This document shows positions 37,101-46,700 of a stretch of DNA of 64,000 bases, one piece after another. This DNA comes from DASZBX01 sp035943635 (lineage in GTDB: Bacteria; Actinomycetota; Actinomycetes; Streptomycetales; Catenulisporaceae), in contig DASZBX010000083.1 of assembly GCA_035943635.1 (NCBI GenBank), forward strand, positions 11,918 to 75,917, in the 5' to 3' direction. Position numbers and translations under genes: made by a program. How positions within the stretch are numbered: the first letter of the stretch is position 1; every line of letters starts with the position of its first letter. Under the pieces are notes generated by a model. It did no database searches. It was not told the origin of the DNA and was given only the letters and a program-made list of their open reading frames with translations.

Positions 37101-40100
37101 GGGCCGGGGCCGGCGACCCGGGTCAGGCGGCGGCCGTGGATTCCGTCGGCCCGGATCGCGATCTGGTCCTCGCCCGGGCCGCCGACGGCGTCGGCGAGTT
37201 CGCCGCGGACCGCTGCCCGCAGCCAGGCGCCGAGGCGGTGGGTGTCGGGCTCGTCGATGGTGTGCGGGACGTCCACGAGGCCGCCCCAGCGGGCCGGCGC
37301 CTCCAGTGCGGCGATCCGGCCCAGGCCCCAGACGGTCGCGGCGTCCGGGTCGGCCGGGCCGTCCGCGGCGCCGACCGTGACGGCCCCGGCGGTCAGGACC
37401 CAGAGGCGGACGTCCGCTCGGTCCAGCGCGCCGAAGGCCTGGAACAGCGCGGCGGTCGGCTGCGGTCCGGCCGCGGCGAACTGCGGCGCGACCACGATCC
37501 CGGCCAGGTCGCCGAGGTCGTCGACCGCGTCGGCCAGGATCTTGGTGTAGCGGGCCCGGTCGGGCGCCGCGGTCAGGTCGACGGCCAGGATGGAGACGGA
37601 CGAGCCGTCGCCGAACAGCGCGGCGACCGCGTCGTGCCGGGCCGCGCCGGCCGGGACGACGACCAGCCAGGTCCCGGCCGGCGCCGGACCGGACGCAGGG
37701 TCCTGCGGCGGCTCGGGCAGCGGCTGCCAGCCGGCCCGGTAGCACCAGGACTCCACGGTCGCCCGGTCCCGGCCGGCCGTGCGCCAGCGGGAGAGCGCGG
37801 GCAGCACCTCGGCCAGCGGCGCGGCCGGGTCGAGCACGAGCTCCGCGGCCAGCCGGCCGAGGTCGCCGCGGGAGACCAGGTCCCAGAACGCGGTGTCGAT
37901 CGGGTCGGCGGCGGTTGACGGCATCCGGGCTTCGAGTCGGTACTGCGTGTGCTGGAAGGCGTAGGTCGGCAGGTCGGTGCGCCGGGCGCCGGGGAAGAAG
38001 GCGGGCAGGTCGACCGTGGCGCCGTGGGTGTAGGCGGAGGCGATCGACTCGATCATCCGGTCCAGGCCCGCATTGTGGCGGCGCAGGGTGCCGATCGTCA
38101 CGGCCCGGCCGTCCACGCCCGCGTCCTCGAAGGTCTCGGCAACGCCCGTGGTCAGCACCGGGTGCGGGCTGACCTCGATGAACAGGGTGTGGCCGGAGGA
38201 CAGCAGGCCCCTGATCGTGGACTCGAACTGTACCGGCTGACGCAGATTCTCATACCAGTACTCTGCGTTGAGGGACGCGGTGTCGATCAGCTCGCCCTTG
38301 ACCGTCGAGTGAAAGCCGACCGATGAAGAGACCGGAGACAGTCCGGCCAGGACCGCGAGCAGTTCCTCACGAACCTGCTCGACCTGGCCGCAGTGCGAGG
38401 CGTAGTCCACCGCGACCCGGCGAGCCCGGTCGCCGCGGAGTTCGCATGCTGCGATGACCGCGTCCAGGCCTGCCGGAGCGCCGGAGATCACCGTGGAGGA
38501 CGGGCCGTTGACCGCTGCGATGGAGACGTCTGCGACATCCGCGAGCAGAGATTCGACCTCGGCGACCGGCAGAGCCACCGACACCATGCCGCCCAACCCG
38601 GACAGCACCCGCAGCAGACGAGACCGTGAGACGACGACCCGCAGCGCGTCCTCCAGGGACAACGCACCGGCAACACAGGCCGCTGCGATCTCGCCCTGCG
38701 AGTGACCGACCACTGCGGACGGCACAACCCCGGCAGAGCGCCAGACCGCCGCGAGCGACACCATCACCGCACACAACACCGGCTGCACAACGTCAACCCG
38801 GGCAAGGAGATCCGCGTCATCCAGCGCATCCCACAACGACCACCCGACCAGGCCGTCGAGAACCGCAGCACACTCACTCAGTCGAGTGGCGAACGCCTCA
38901 GACGACGCGACCAGATCCCGCGCCATCCCGACCCACTGCGAACCCTGACCCGGGAACACGAACACCGGGCCGACGGACGAACCGGCGGCGACTCCGCTGA
39001 CCAGGCCGAGTGCGTCCTCGCCGGCCGCGATCGCGTGCACGCCGCCGAGCAGCCGGTGCCGGTCGGCGCCGACGACGACCGCGCGGTGGCTGAACACGGA
39101 TCGGGTGGTGGCCAAGGAGAATCCGACATCGGCGAGGTCCGCGTCGGGGTGTGTTTCGAGGTGCTCGGCCAGGCGCCGGGCCTGGTCTTTCAGGGCGGCA
39201 TGGGAGCGGGCCGAAAGCACCCATGGCAGCGGCGCGCCTTCCCGGCGCTTGACCGGTGCCGTTTCCGCCGCTTCCACACCGGCCCCGGCCTCAACCTCGG
39301 CCTCGACGACCTCGATCTCAGGGGCCTGTTCCAGGATGGCGTGTGCGTTGGTGCCGCCGATGCCGAAGGAGGAGACGGCGGCGCGGCGCGGCCGGCCGGT
39401 CTCCGGCCAGGGCTGCGCCTCGGTGAGCAGGGCGACCGAGCCGGCGGTCCAGTCGATCCGGGGCGAGGGGGTGTCCGCGTGCAGGGTGCGCGGGGCGACG
39501 CCGCGGCGGATCGCCTCGACCATCTTGATCACCCCGGCCACCCCGGCCGCGGCCTGGGTGTGCCCGATGTTGGACTTGACCGAGCCGAGCAGCAGCGGCC
39601 GGCCGGCCGGGCGGTCCTGGCCGTAGGTGGCGATCAGCGCGTTCGCCTCGATCGGGTCGCCGAGCGTGGTCCCGGTGCCGTGCGCCTCGACCACGTCGAC
39701 CTGGTCCGCGGTCAGCCGGGCGTCGGCGAGCGCCTGCTCGATGATCCGCTGCTGGGCCGGGCCGTTCGGGGCGGTCAGCCCGTTGGACGCGCCGTCCTGG
39801 TTCACGGCCGTGCCGCGGACCACGGCGAGCACCGGGTGCCCGTTGCGCCGGGCGTCGGACAGTCGCTCCAGCAGGACCAGGCCCACGCCCTCGGACAGGC
39901 CGAAGCCGTCGGCGTCGGCGGAGAACGGCTTGCACCGGCCGTCCGCGGCCAGGCCGCGCTGCCGGGAGAACTCGGTGAACATGTTCGTGCTCGACATCAC
40001 GGTCACCCCGCCGGCCAGCGCCAGCGGGGTCTCGCCGCTGCGCAGCGAGGCCACGGCCAGGTGCAGGCTGACCAGGGAGGCCGAGCAGGCGGTGTCGACG

Positions 40101-40702
40101 GTGATCGCCGGGCCTTCGAAGCCGAAGGTGTAGGCGATCCGGCCGGAGATCACGCTGCCGGTGTTGCCGGTGACGAGGTAGCCCTCGATGTCGGGGTCCA
40201 CGGCGCGCGGCCGGGGGTCGTAGTCCTGGTCGCTCATCCCGACGAACACCCCGGCGCGCCGGCCGCGCAGGGTGGCCGGGTCGATCCCGGCGCGTTCGAA
40301 CGCCTCCCAGGCGACTTCGAGCAGCAGGCGCTGCTGCGGGTCCATGGCCAGGGCCTCGCGCGGGCTGATCCCGAAGAACTCCGGGTCGAACCCGGCCGCG
40401 TCGCGCAGGAAGCCGCCGGCCCGGGAGTAGCTGGTGCCCGGGGCGTCCGGGTCGGGGCCGAACAGGGCGGCCAGGTCCCAGCCGCGGTCCGCGGGCAGCG
40501 GCGTGACCAGGTCGGCGCCGTCGCCGACCACCCGCCACAGGTCCTCGGGGCCGGCCACCCCGCCGGGGAAGCGGCAGGCCGTGGCGACGATCGCGACCGG
40601 CTCGTGCCGTTCGTCCTCCAGCTCGTGCAGCCGGCGCTTGACCTGCCGAAGCTCGGTGGTCACCCGCTTCAGATAGTCGCGCAGCTTGTCCTCGTCGGCC
40701 AT
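31139..40702 (-). CDS. Modular polyketide synthase PKS2, modules 2 and 3 (3,187 aa)
   Basis: PKS2 adds methylmalonyl (module 2) and malonyl (module 3) and leaves hydroxyls at both steps. Residues: docking 1-32; KS2 34-460 with Cys206; AT2 about 578-900 with GHSQG 666-670 and YASH 767-770; KR2 about 1212-1400 with LDD 1297-1299 and Tyr1354; ACP2 1488-1562 with Ser1525; KS3 1591-2015; AT3 about 2120-2430 with GHSVG and HAFH; KR3 about 2755-2960 with ILDD; ACP3 about 3025-3100 with Ser3061; C-terminal docking ending SDDELFDLIDRKFTGS. ACP3 reads LGLTSL instead of the usual DSL. AT2 (about 38100-39000) has clearly different codon use from the flanking KS and KR. The start ATG has GAAGGGA 7-8 bases upstream, and PKS1 ends 39 bases before it. 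Confidence 0.97.
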   Translation of the reverse strand: MADEDKLRDYLKRVTTELRQVKRRLHELEDERHEPVAIVATACRFPGGVAGPEDLWRVVGDGADLVTPLPADRGWDLAALFGPDPDAPGTSYSRAGGFLRDAAGFDPEFFGISPREALAMDPQQRLLLEVAWEAFERAGIDPATLRGRRAGVFVGMSDQDYDPRPRAVDPDIEGYLVTGNTGSVISGRIAYTFGFEGPAITVDTACSASLVSLHLAVASLRSGETPLALAGGVTVMSSTNMFTEFSRQRGLAADGRCKPFSADADGFGLSEGVGLVLLERLSDARRNGHPVLAVVRGTAVNQDGASNGLTAPNGPAQQRIIEQALADARLTADQVDVVEAHGTGTTLGDPIEANALIATYGQDRPAGRPLLLGSVKSNIGHTQAAAGVAGVIKMVEAIRRGVAPRTLHADTPSPRIDWTAGSVALLTEAQPWPETGRPRRAAVSSFGIGGTNAHAILEQAPEIEVVEAEVEAGAGVEAAETAPVKRREGAPLPWVLSARSHAALKDQARRLAEHLETHPDADLADVGFSLATTRSVFSHRAVVVGADRHRLLGGVHAIAAGEDALGLVSGVAAGSSVGPVFVFPGQGSQWVGMARDLVASSEAFATRLSECAAVLDGLVGWSLWDALDDADLLARVDVVQPVLCAVMVSLAAVWRSAGVVPSAVVGHSQGEIAAACVAGALSLEDALRVVVSRSRLLRVLSGLGGMVSVALPVAEVESLLADVADVSIAAVNGPSSTVISGAPAGLDAVIAACELRGDRARRVAVDYASHCGQVEQVREELLAVLAGLSPVSSSVGFHSTVKGELIDTASLNAEYWYENLRQPVQFESTIRGLLSSGHTLFIEVSPHPVLTTGVAETFEDAGVDGRAVTIGTLRRHNAGLDRMIESIASAYTHGATVDLPAFFPGARRTDLPTYAFQHTQYRLEARMPSTAADPIDTAFWDLVSRGDLGRLAAELVLDPAAPLAEVLPALSRWRTAGRDRATVESWCYRAGWQPLPEPPQDPASGPAPAGTWLVVVPAGAARHDAVAALFGDGSSVSILAVDLTAAPDRARYTKILADAVDDLGDLAGIVVAPQFAAAGPQPTAALFQAFGALDRADVRLWVLTAGAVTVGAADGPADPDAATVWGLGRIAALEAPARWGGLVDVPHTIDEPDTHRLGAWLRAAVRGELADAVGGPGEDQIAIRADGIHGRRLTRVAGPGPVPGEALWRDSTVLITGGTGALGARVARRLAAEGARKLVLLSRRGPGAPGAAELLAELAAAGTDAQLTACDVADRGHLAEIVAAHEFDAVVHTAGVLDDGLLDSLTPDRFIEVLKNKAGAARWLHELTADRRLRAFVLYSSLTGTIGNAGQANYAAANAYLDALAEHRHAAGLPATSVAWGRWDGGGLADDDSVRDVRLRRDGLRPMDPELALAALDGAIRSGAPTTVVADIDWSRFAAQFTSARPSALFAAIPEAAAPVQTTTTTDTAAPAVSDLAARFAGLGGRELDRALSDLVREQVAGVLGHRDAQQIAPGRPFRELGFDSLTSVELRNRLAAATGLRLPVGLVFDHPTADAVAAHLRTLAFGESLPAVAQAAPAAAAGQGAPGPAEPIAIVAMSCRYPGGVRNPDDLWRLLAEGRDAVSAFPTDRGWDLDALYDPSPDRTGTTYTRQGGFLYDAGQFDAEFFGISPREATAMDPQQRLLLETSWELFEQAGLDPQDLRGSRTGVYIGTNGQDYVAGLDNAPEGTEGYLLTGNAASVVCGRVAYTFGLEGPAVTVDTACSASLVALHLAVKALRGGECTMALAGGATVMAKPGAFVEFSRQRGLAPDGRCKAFADGADGTGWGEGVGLLLLERLSDAERHGHQVLGLVRGTAVNQDGASNGLTAPNGPSQQRVIRGALADAGLTTLDVDAVEAHGTGTPLGDPIEAQALLATYGQGRPEDRPLLLGSVKSNLGHTQAAAGVAGVIKMVLALRHETLPPTLHVDQPSTKVDWDAGAVRLLTEAHPWARDERPRRAGISSFGIGGTNAHVVVEQAPDPQPAAPAGPDQTPAGYDAFPIVLSARGETALREQAGKLLRLVQDRPALRPVDLAYSRATTRAALEHRAAVLAADRDGLIESLDALTQGAGAAGLVRGIAPGREHAPRTVAFLFTGQGSQRLGMGTDLLAAQPVFARAYEVVCAAFDPYLDRPLAQVVAADAEALERTEYTQAALFALEVALFRLLEHWGVTPDHLLGHSVGELAAAHVAGVLSLADAAKVVAARGRLMQALPEGGAMAAVQAAEEDVIALLTDGLGIAAVNGPIATVVSGPAEQVDALVEQIRAQGRRVKRLNVSHAFHSPLMEPMLAEFAQVLATVEFAAPRIPIVSNVTGRPVTAGQLADPQYWVQHVRQAVRFRDGVRTLDQSGVDTYVELGPDGILSAMVQDCVADPDQVRCVPLLRADKPEPQTALTALGLLHTVGVGIDWAAVFAGAGARTVPLPTYPFQRERFWLEPAAAQAPTAAQDERFWTAVEHRDLDLLGAELGVAGDSRSALDALLPALGAWRRRGRAGAAASAWRYQVQWQPLEEFPAPQAVGVWAVAIPDGHDDSPAVRDVLAALDQHAAEVRQIVVDRTETDARLLGKRITQDSAVDGVLSLLGLAEEPHPDHPDTPVGVVLTLTLLQALAGTDVVGPLWVATRGAVAADPAERLARPVQAQLWGLGRTAALEYPGWWGGLIDLPAVLDDNAAARLRAALRSQGEDQLAIRPWGTLGRRLVPAAAPAPAGPDWQPLGTVLITGGTGALGAETARSLAAAGAEHLLLVGRRGPDAPGAAELKADLEQLGTEVSIAACDVADRAALAALLADLPSDAPLTAVVHAAGILDDGLLDDLTPDRFDQVLRTKVRAADNLAALTADLDLHAFVLFSSFAGAVGNAGQGNYAAANAYLDALAEQRRADGLAATAVAWGLCAGPGMAADPQIAALIERTGVRAMDPAQAVGALRSAVGRDHALILADVDWARFVPAFTATRPSRLLARLAPAGLPARAEQPPAEDFSRRLAAASGHDRDRILVDLVQRAVATVLGHAGAGPVAPDRALNELGLTSLGAVELRNLLGAQTGLKLPPTLVFDYPTPRAAAGYLGELLRGDRSADLLAELGRLENAFAAAGAGPDPAGPDQELRGQVAERLAALLAGWQDAAGASPGPAGLGDELDTASDDELFDLIDRKFTGS
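31433..35932 (-). other. PKS module 3: KS-AT(malonyl)-KR(B-type)-ACP with an atypical ACP motif
   Basis: KS3 has DTACSASL. AT3 has GHSVG and SHAFHSPLM: malonyl. KR3 has HAAGILDD and GNYAAAN: B-type. The ACP attachment motif is L-G-L-T-S-L, with Thr3060 in place of the conserved Asp before the phosphopantetheine Ser3061. The Ser itself is intact, so the ACP is probably active. Confidence 0.86.
36017..40603 (-). other. PKS module 2: KS-AT(methylmalonyl)-KR(B-type)-ACP
   Basis: The AT motifs GHSQG and VDYASH both indicate methylmalonyl-CoA. KR2 has HTAGVLDD and ANYAAAN, so a D-hydroxyl is expected. The space between AT and KR holds only the KR structural subdomain. The ACP carries LGFDSL. The lower GC of the AT-coding stretch compared with KS2 suggests that this AT has a separate history. 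Confidence 0.88.
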
Positions 40703-40741
40703 CGCGTCATCCCTTCGATCCGCGTCCCGGGGTGGGCCCGG

Positions 40742-43700
40742 TCACGCGATCCCGAGCTCGTTGTCGATCAGGGCGAACATCTCGTCGTCGGAGATCGTTT
40801 CGAGCTCCGGCTCGTGCTGTGCGGCGGCGGACGGGCCGCCGCGCGCGTTCCATTCCGTCACGAGGGCCTCGAGACGGGCGGTGATCCGGGACCGGTCGGC
40901 CTCGGGCTCGGCCGCGCCGTCGGCGTCGGCGCCCAGCAGGGTTTCGCGCAGCCTGGCCAGCAGGTCGAGCGCGGCCGGGCGGGCCGCGGCCTGGTCGTGG
41001 CCGGCCAGGTGCGGGGTGACGAAGGCGGCCAGGGCGGCCGGGGTCGGGTAGTCGAAGATCGCGGTGGCCGGCAGCCGCAGCCCGGTCACCGTGTTGAGCC
41101 GGTTGCGCAGTTCGACCGAGGTCAGCGAGTCGAAGCCGAGTTCCTTGAACGGCAGGTCGACCGCGATCTCGCCGTCGGCGCCGAAGCCGAGCACCGCGGC
41201 GACCTGGGCCCGGACCAGGGCGAGTACGGCCGGGCCGCGTTCGGCCTCGGGCAGTGCGATGATCCGCTGTGCGGCCGAGGCCGAGGCCGAGCCGGCGCCC
41301 GCGCCGTCCGGGCCGGCCGGGCGGGGCCGGGGGCGGACCAGGCCGCGCAGCACCGGGGCGACCGGGCGGTCCGGGTCGTGGGCGAGGGCGAGGTTGAGCC
41401 GGGCCGGGAGCAGCGCGGGCAGGCGCAGCGCGGGGGCGTCGGCGCGGGCCCGGTCGAACAGGGCCAGGCCCTCCTCGCTCGGCATCGGGTCGACCCCGGC
41501 CAGCGCCATCCGGCGCATCGCGGTCTGGTCCAGGTGCTCGGACATTGCGCTGCGCTGCTCCCAGAATCCCCAGCCGAGCGACAGGGCACTGAGACCGTGG
41601 GCACGTCGGTGGGCGGCCAGGGCGTCCAGGAAGGCGTTCGCGGCGGCGTAGTTCGCCTGGCCGGCGGTGCCCAGGGTGGCCGCGACCGAGGAGAACAGGA
41701 CGAACTCGGCCAGGTTCAGGTCGGCGGTCAGCTCGTGCAGGTGCAGGGCGGTGTCGAGCTTGGGCCGCAGCACGGAGTCGAGCCGGTCCGCGGTCAGCGA
41801 GGCGATCGCCGCGTCGGCGAGCACGCCCGCGGTGTGGATGACCGCGGTCAGCGGGTGCTCGGCGGGCACCGCGGCCAGGGCGGCGGCGAGCGCGGCCCGG
41901 TCGGCGGTGTCGCAGGCCACGATGGTGACCTCGGCGCCGAGTTCTTCCAGCTCTGTCACGAGTTCGAGCGCGCCGGGGGCGTCCGGGCCGCGGCGGCTGA
42001 GCAGCAGCAGGCGCCGGGCGCCGGCGGTGCCGACGAGGTGTCGGGCGAAGAGTCCGGCGAGCACGCCGGTGCCGCCGGTGATCAGGACCGTGCCGTCCGG
42101 GTCGAGCGCGCGGGCCGGGGTGGCCGGGTCCGGTGCGGCGGCCGGGGCGGCGTCGGTGCGGGTCAGGACCGGGATGCGGACGGCGCCGGCTCGGATCGCG
42201 AGTTGGGGTTCGCCGGTGGCGACCGCGGCTTCGAGTGCGGCCTCGGATTCGGGGGCCTCGTCCAGGTCGACCAGGACGAAGCGGCCCGGGTACTCGGACT
42301 GCGCGGCGCGCACCAGGCCCCAGATCGGGGCGGCGGCCAGGTCCGGGACGTCTTCGCCGGGGGCCGTGGCGATGGCGCCGCGGGTGACCAGGACGAGTGT
42401 GCGCTCGGCCCGGTCCTCGTCGGCCAGCCGGTCTTGCAGCAGGTCCAGGGCGTGCGCGGTGGCGGCGTACGCTGCGGCCGGCCCGCTGGTCAGCGCGCCG
42501 CCGTTCCCGGCGCCGCCCGACATGACCCTGACATAGTCGACGTCCGCCCCGGCCGGTGCGCCGGCGCCGACGGCGAGCGGGTTCCAGCTCAGGTGGTAGA
42601 GCGATCCGCCGCCGCCGCCGGCCGCGGCCAGTCGGGCGGCGGAGACCGGGCGCAGGGCGAGGGACTGCACGGAGGCGACCGGCAGGCCCGCCTCGTCGGT
42701 GAGCTCCAGCGCGATCTCCTGCGGGCCGATCACGGTGATCCGGGCGTGCACGGCCGCCGCGCCGGTGGCGTGGACGGTCACGCCGCGCCAGGCGAAGGGC
42801 AGGCGGCAGCCGCCGGATTCTTCACGCACGATCAGCACGTCCAGCCCGGCCGCGTGCAGGACGGCGTCCAGGACGGCCGGGTGCAGGCTGAACCGCCGCG
42901 GGTCGGCGCCGTCCGCGCCGGCCTCGGGCAGCCGGACCTCGGCGTGGATCTCCTGGCCGGCGCTGCGGACCGCGCGCAGGCCGCGGAAGGCGGGCCCGTA
43001 GTCGAAACCGGCCCGGGACAGGCTGTGGTAGAGCTCGTCGACGTCGAGCGGCTCGCCGCTCAGGTGCTCGCCGGCCGGTCCGGCCGCGGCCTGGTCGGCT
43101 CCGGCTCGGGCCAGCAGGCCGACTGCGTGCCGGGTCCAGGGCGCGTCCGGCCCGGCCTGGGCCGGCCGGGAGTGGAAGCCGATCCGGGCGTGGCCGTCCG
43201 CGGGCGGGTCGATCACGACCTGTAGGTCCGCGGCCTCGCCCTCGGGCAGGACCAGCGGCGCTTCGAGGGTGAGTTCGTCGAGCCGGTCGAAGCCCGCGCG
43301 GATCCCGGTGCTCAGGGCCAGGTCCACGAACGCGGTCCCCGGGATGAGCACGGTGCCGAGCACGGCGTGGTCGGCCAGCCACGGGTACGCGGCGGTGGAC
43401 AGCCGGCCGCCGGCGAGCACGCCGCCTTCGGCCAGGTCGACGATCGTGTCGAGCAGTGGGTGCGGCGCCGGGCCGGTTCCGGCGCCGGTCGGGGCCGGGA
43501 GCCAGTAGCGCTGCCGCTGGAAGGGATAGGTCGGCAGGTCGGCCGGGCTGACCCCGGCGCCCGCGCGGCCGGGGCCGCCGAACACCGCGGGCACGTCGAC
43601 CGGCGCGCCGTGCACGAAGGCCGCGGCCATGGACGCGCGCAGCCGGTCGGCTCCGCCCGCGTCCCGGCGCAGCGAGCCGACCGCGCCGCCGGGCGCGCCG

Positions 43701-46700
43701 GTCTCGGCCAGGATCTCGGCGACCGAGTTGGCCAGCACCGGATGGGCGCTGGACTCGACGAAGACGCCGTGCCCGGCCTCGATCATCGCGCGCACGGCCG
43801 GTTCGAAGCGGACGGTGCTGCGCAGGTTGCGGTACCAGTAGTCGGCGTCCAGGACGTCGTCCGGGCCGAGCAGCGCGCCGGTGAGGGTGGAGTACATCGG
43901 GATCCGCGGGGCCACGGGCTCGATGCCGTCGAGCGCGGCGAGCACGTCGTCGCGGATCAGTTCGACGTTCGGCGAATGCGAGGCGTAGTCCACCCGGATC
44001 CGGCGGGCGTCGACACCGCCCCGGGCGCACTGCTGGAGGAATTCGTCCAGGGCGTCGTTGTCGCCGGACACCACGGTCGCGGCCGGGCCGTTCAGCGCGG
44101 CCACGGCGAGCGAGCCGTCCCAGCGGGCGATGGACCGTTCCACCTCGGTGCCGGGTCGCGGGACCGAGGCCATGCCGCCGGTGCCGGCCAAGGCGCGGAT
44201 GGCGCGGCTGCGCAGGGCGACCACGCGAGCCGCGTCCCGGAGCGAGAGCGCGCCGGCCACGCAGGCGGCGGCGATCTCGCCCTGGGAGTGGCCGATCACG
44301 GCGTCCGGGCGGACCCCGGCCGCCTCCCACGCGGCGGCGAGGGACACCATGACCGCGAAGAGCACCGGCTGCACGATGTCGACCTGCTCGAACGGGGAGT
44401 TCTCCGGCTCGGCCGCGGCGCGGTGCAGAACCTCGGCCAGGTCCCAGTCCACGTATTCGCGCAGGGCTTGGGCGCACTCGTCCATCCGGGCGCAGAAGGC
44501 AGGGTTCTGTTCCAGCAGTTCCAGGGCCATGCCGGTCCACTGCGATCCCTGGCCGGGGAAGACCAGGACCGTGCCGGTGCGCCGCCGGACGTTCCCGCGC
44601 ACGATGGCGATCCCGGCCGGGGCGGCCAGGAATTCGTCGTCTTGGGCGAGCAGATCGAGCCCTGAGATCAGGCCACTGCGGTCGGTGGCGCTGACCACGG
44701 CGCGCGATTCGAGGACGGCCCGGGTCCGCGTGAGCGCGCGGGCCAGGTCGGCCGCGGTCAAGTCGGGGCGGGCCAGGGCGAAGTCGCGCAGCCGGGCCGC
44801 CGCGGCCGCGAGGGCGCGGTCGTCGCGGGCGGACAGGACCCAGGACGCCGAGGTCTGGAGGTCGCTGTCGTTCGTGGTCTCGGCGGGCGCGGCCGGGCCG
44901 GAATCAGGGGCCTGTTCGAGGATGACGTGCGCGTTCGTGCCGCTGATGCCGAAGGAGGAGACCCCGGCCCGGCGCGGGCGGCCGGCCGCGGGCCAGTCGG
45001 CCGGTTCGGTCAGCAGCCGCACTCCCCCGCCGGCCCAGGCCGCGTGCGGGGTCGGTGCGTCCACGTGCAGGGTGGCCGGCAGGCGGGCGCCGCGCAGCGC
45101 CATCACCATCTTGATCACGCCGCCGACCCCGGCCGCGGCCTGGCTGTGGCCCAGGTTGGACTTGAGCGAGCCGAGGTAGAGCGGGCGGTCCGGGTCGCGG
45201 TCCGGGCCGAACACGGCCATCAGCGATTCGGCCTCGATCGGGTCGCCGAGCCTGGTGCCGGTGCCGTGGGCCTCGATCGCGTCGATGTCGGCCGGGACCA
45301 GTCCGGCGTTGGCCAGGGCCTGGCGGATCACGCGTTGCTGCGAGGGGCCATTGGGGGCGGTCAGGCCGTTGCTGGCGCCGTCCTGGTTGACCGCGCTGCC
45401 GCGGATCACGGCGAGCACGGTGTGGCCGTTGCGTTCGGCGTCGGAGAGGCGTTCGAGCAGCAGCATGCCCGCGCCCTCGGCCCAGGCGGTGCCGTCGGCC
45501 GCGGCGGCGAAGGGCTTGCAGCGCCCGTCCGGGGCCAGCCCGGACTGCCGGGAGAACTCCGCGAACATGCCCGGGTTGGCCATCACCGCGACGCCCCCGG
45601 CCAGCGCGAGCGAGCACTCGCCGCGGTTGAGCGCGGCCGCGGCCCAGTGCAGGGCGACCAGCGAGGCCGAGCAGGCGGTGTCGACCGTGACGGCCGGGCC
45701 TTCCAGGCCGAGGGTGTAGGAGATCCGGCCGCTGGCGACGCTGGCCGTGTTCCCGGTCAGCAGGTAGCCGTCGCTCTCCCCGGCGCCCTGGTAGAGCCGC
45801 GGGCCGTACTCCTGGGACATCGCGCCGACGAACACGCCGGTGTCCGAGCCGCGCAGCGAGTGCGGGTCGACGCCCGCGCGCTCGCACGCCTCCCACGAGG
45901 TCTCCAGCAGTAGCCGTTGCTGCGGGTCCATGGCCAGGGCTTCGCGCGGGCTGATGCCGAAGAATCCGGCGTCGAACTCGGCCGCGTCGGGCAGGAAACC
46001 GCCCTCGCGCACGTAGCTGGTCCCGGAGGTGTCCGGGTTCTGATCGAAGAGGCCGGCGAGGTCCCAGCCGCGGTCGGTCGGGAACGGGCCGATCGCGTCG
46101 TGGCCCTCGCGCACCAGCGACCACAGGTCCTCGGGCGAGCCGACGCCGCCGGGGAAGCGGCAGCCCATGCCGATGATCGCGATCGGCTCGTCGGCCGCCG
46201 GGCGCCCGGACCGGACCGGACCGCCGGGCGCGGCCGCCGTGCCGCCGACCAGGGAGGTCAGGTGCGCGGCCAGGGTGGTCGGGGTCGGGTGGTCGAACAG
46301 CAGGCCGCCGCCGAGCGTGAGCCCGGTCGCGGCGGCCAGCCGGTCGCGCAGCTCGACCGAGGTGAGCGAGTCGAAGCCGAGCTCCTTGAACGTCAGGTCG
46401 CGGTCCACGGAGCCGGGTCCGGCGTAGTCGAGCACTGCGGCGACGTGCGTGCAGACGAGGTCGAGCAGGGCGCGCGGGTCGTCGAAGGCTGAGGGTTGCG
46501 GTTGCGCGGCGGGCGCGGGCGCGGTCGGTGCGGCGCCGAGCGCGGGCTGCGGGGAGGCGGTGTTAGAGCCGGGCGCGGCCGGTGCGAGGCCGGGCACGGA
46601 CTGCGGCGAGGCGGCGTCAGTCGCAGACGCGGCCGGTGCGCCGGGCACGGGCTGCGGTGCACCGGCGTCGGCTGTCGCGTCGGGCGCGGCGAACCAGTGC

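Noticed and set aside
31139..40702. DH domains in modules 2, 3, 4, 5, 7 and 8
   Set aside because: No H-x3-G-x4-P or D-x3-H pairs occur between AT and KR. The spacing fits only the KR structural subdomain.
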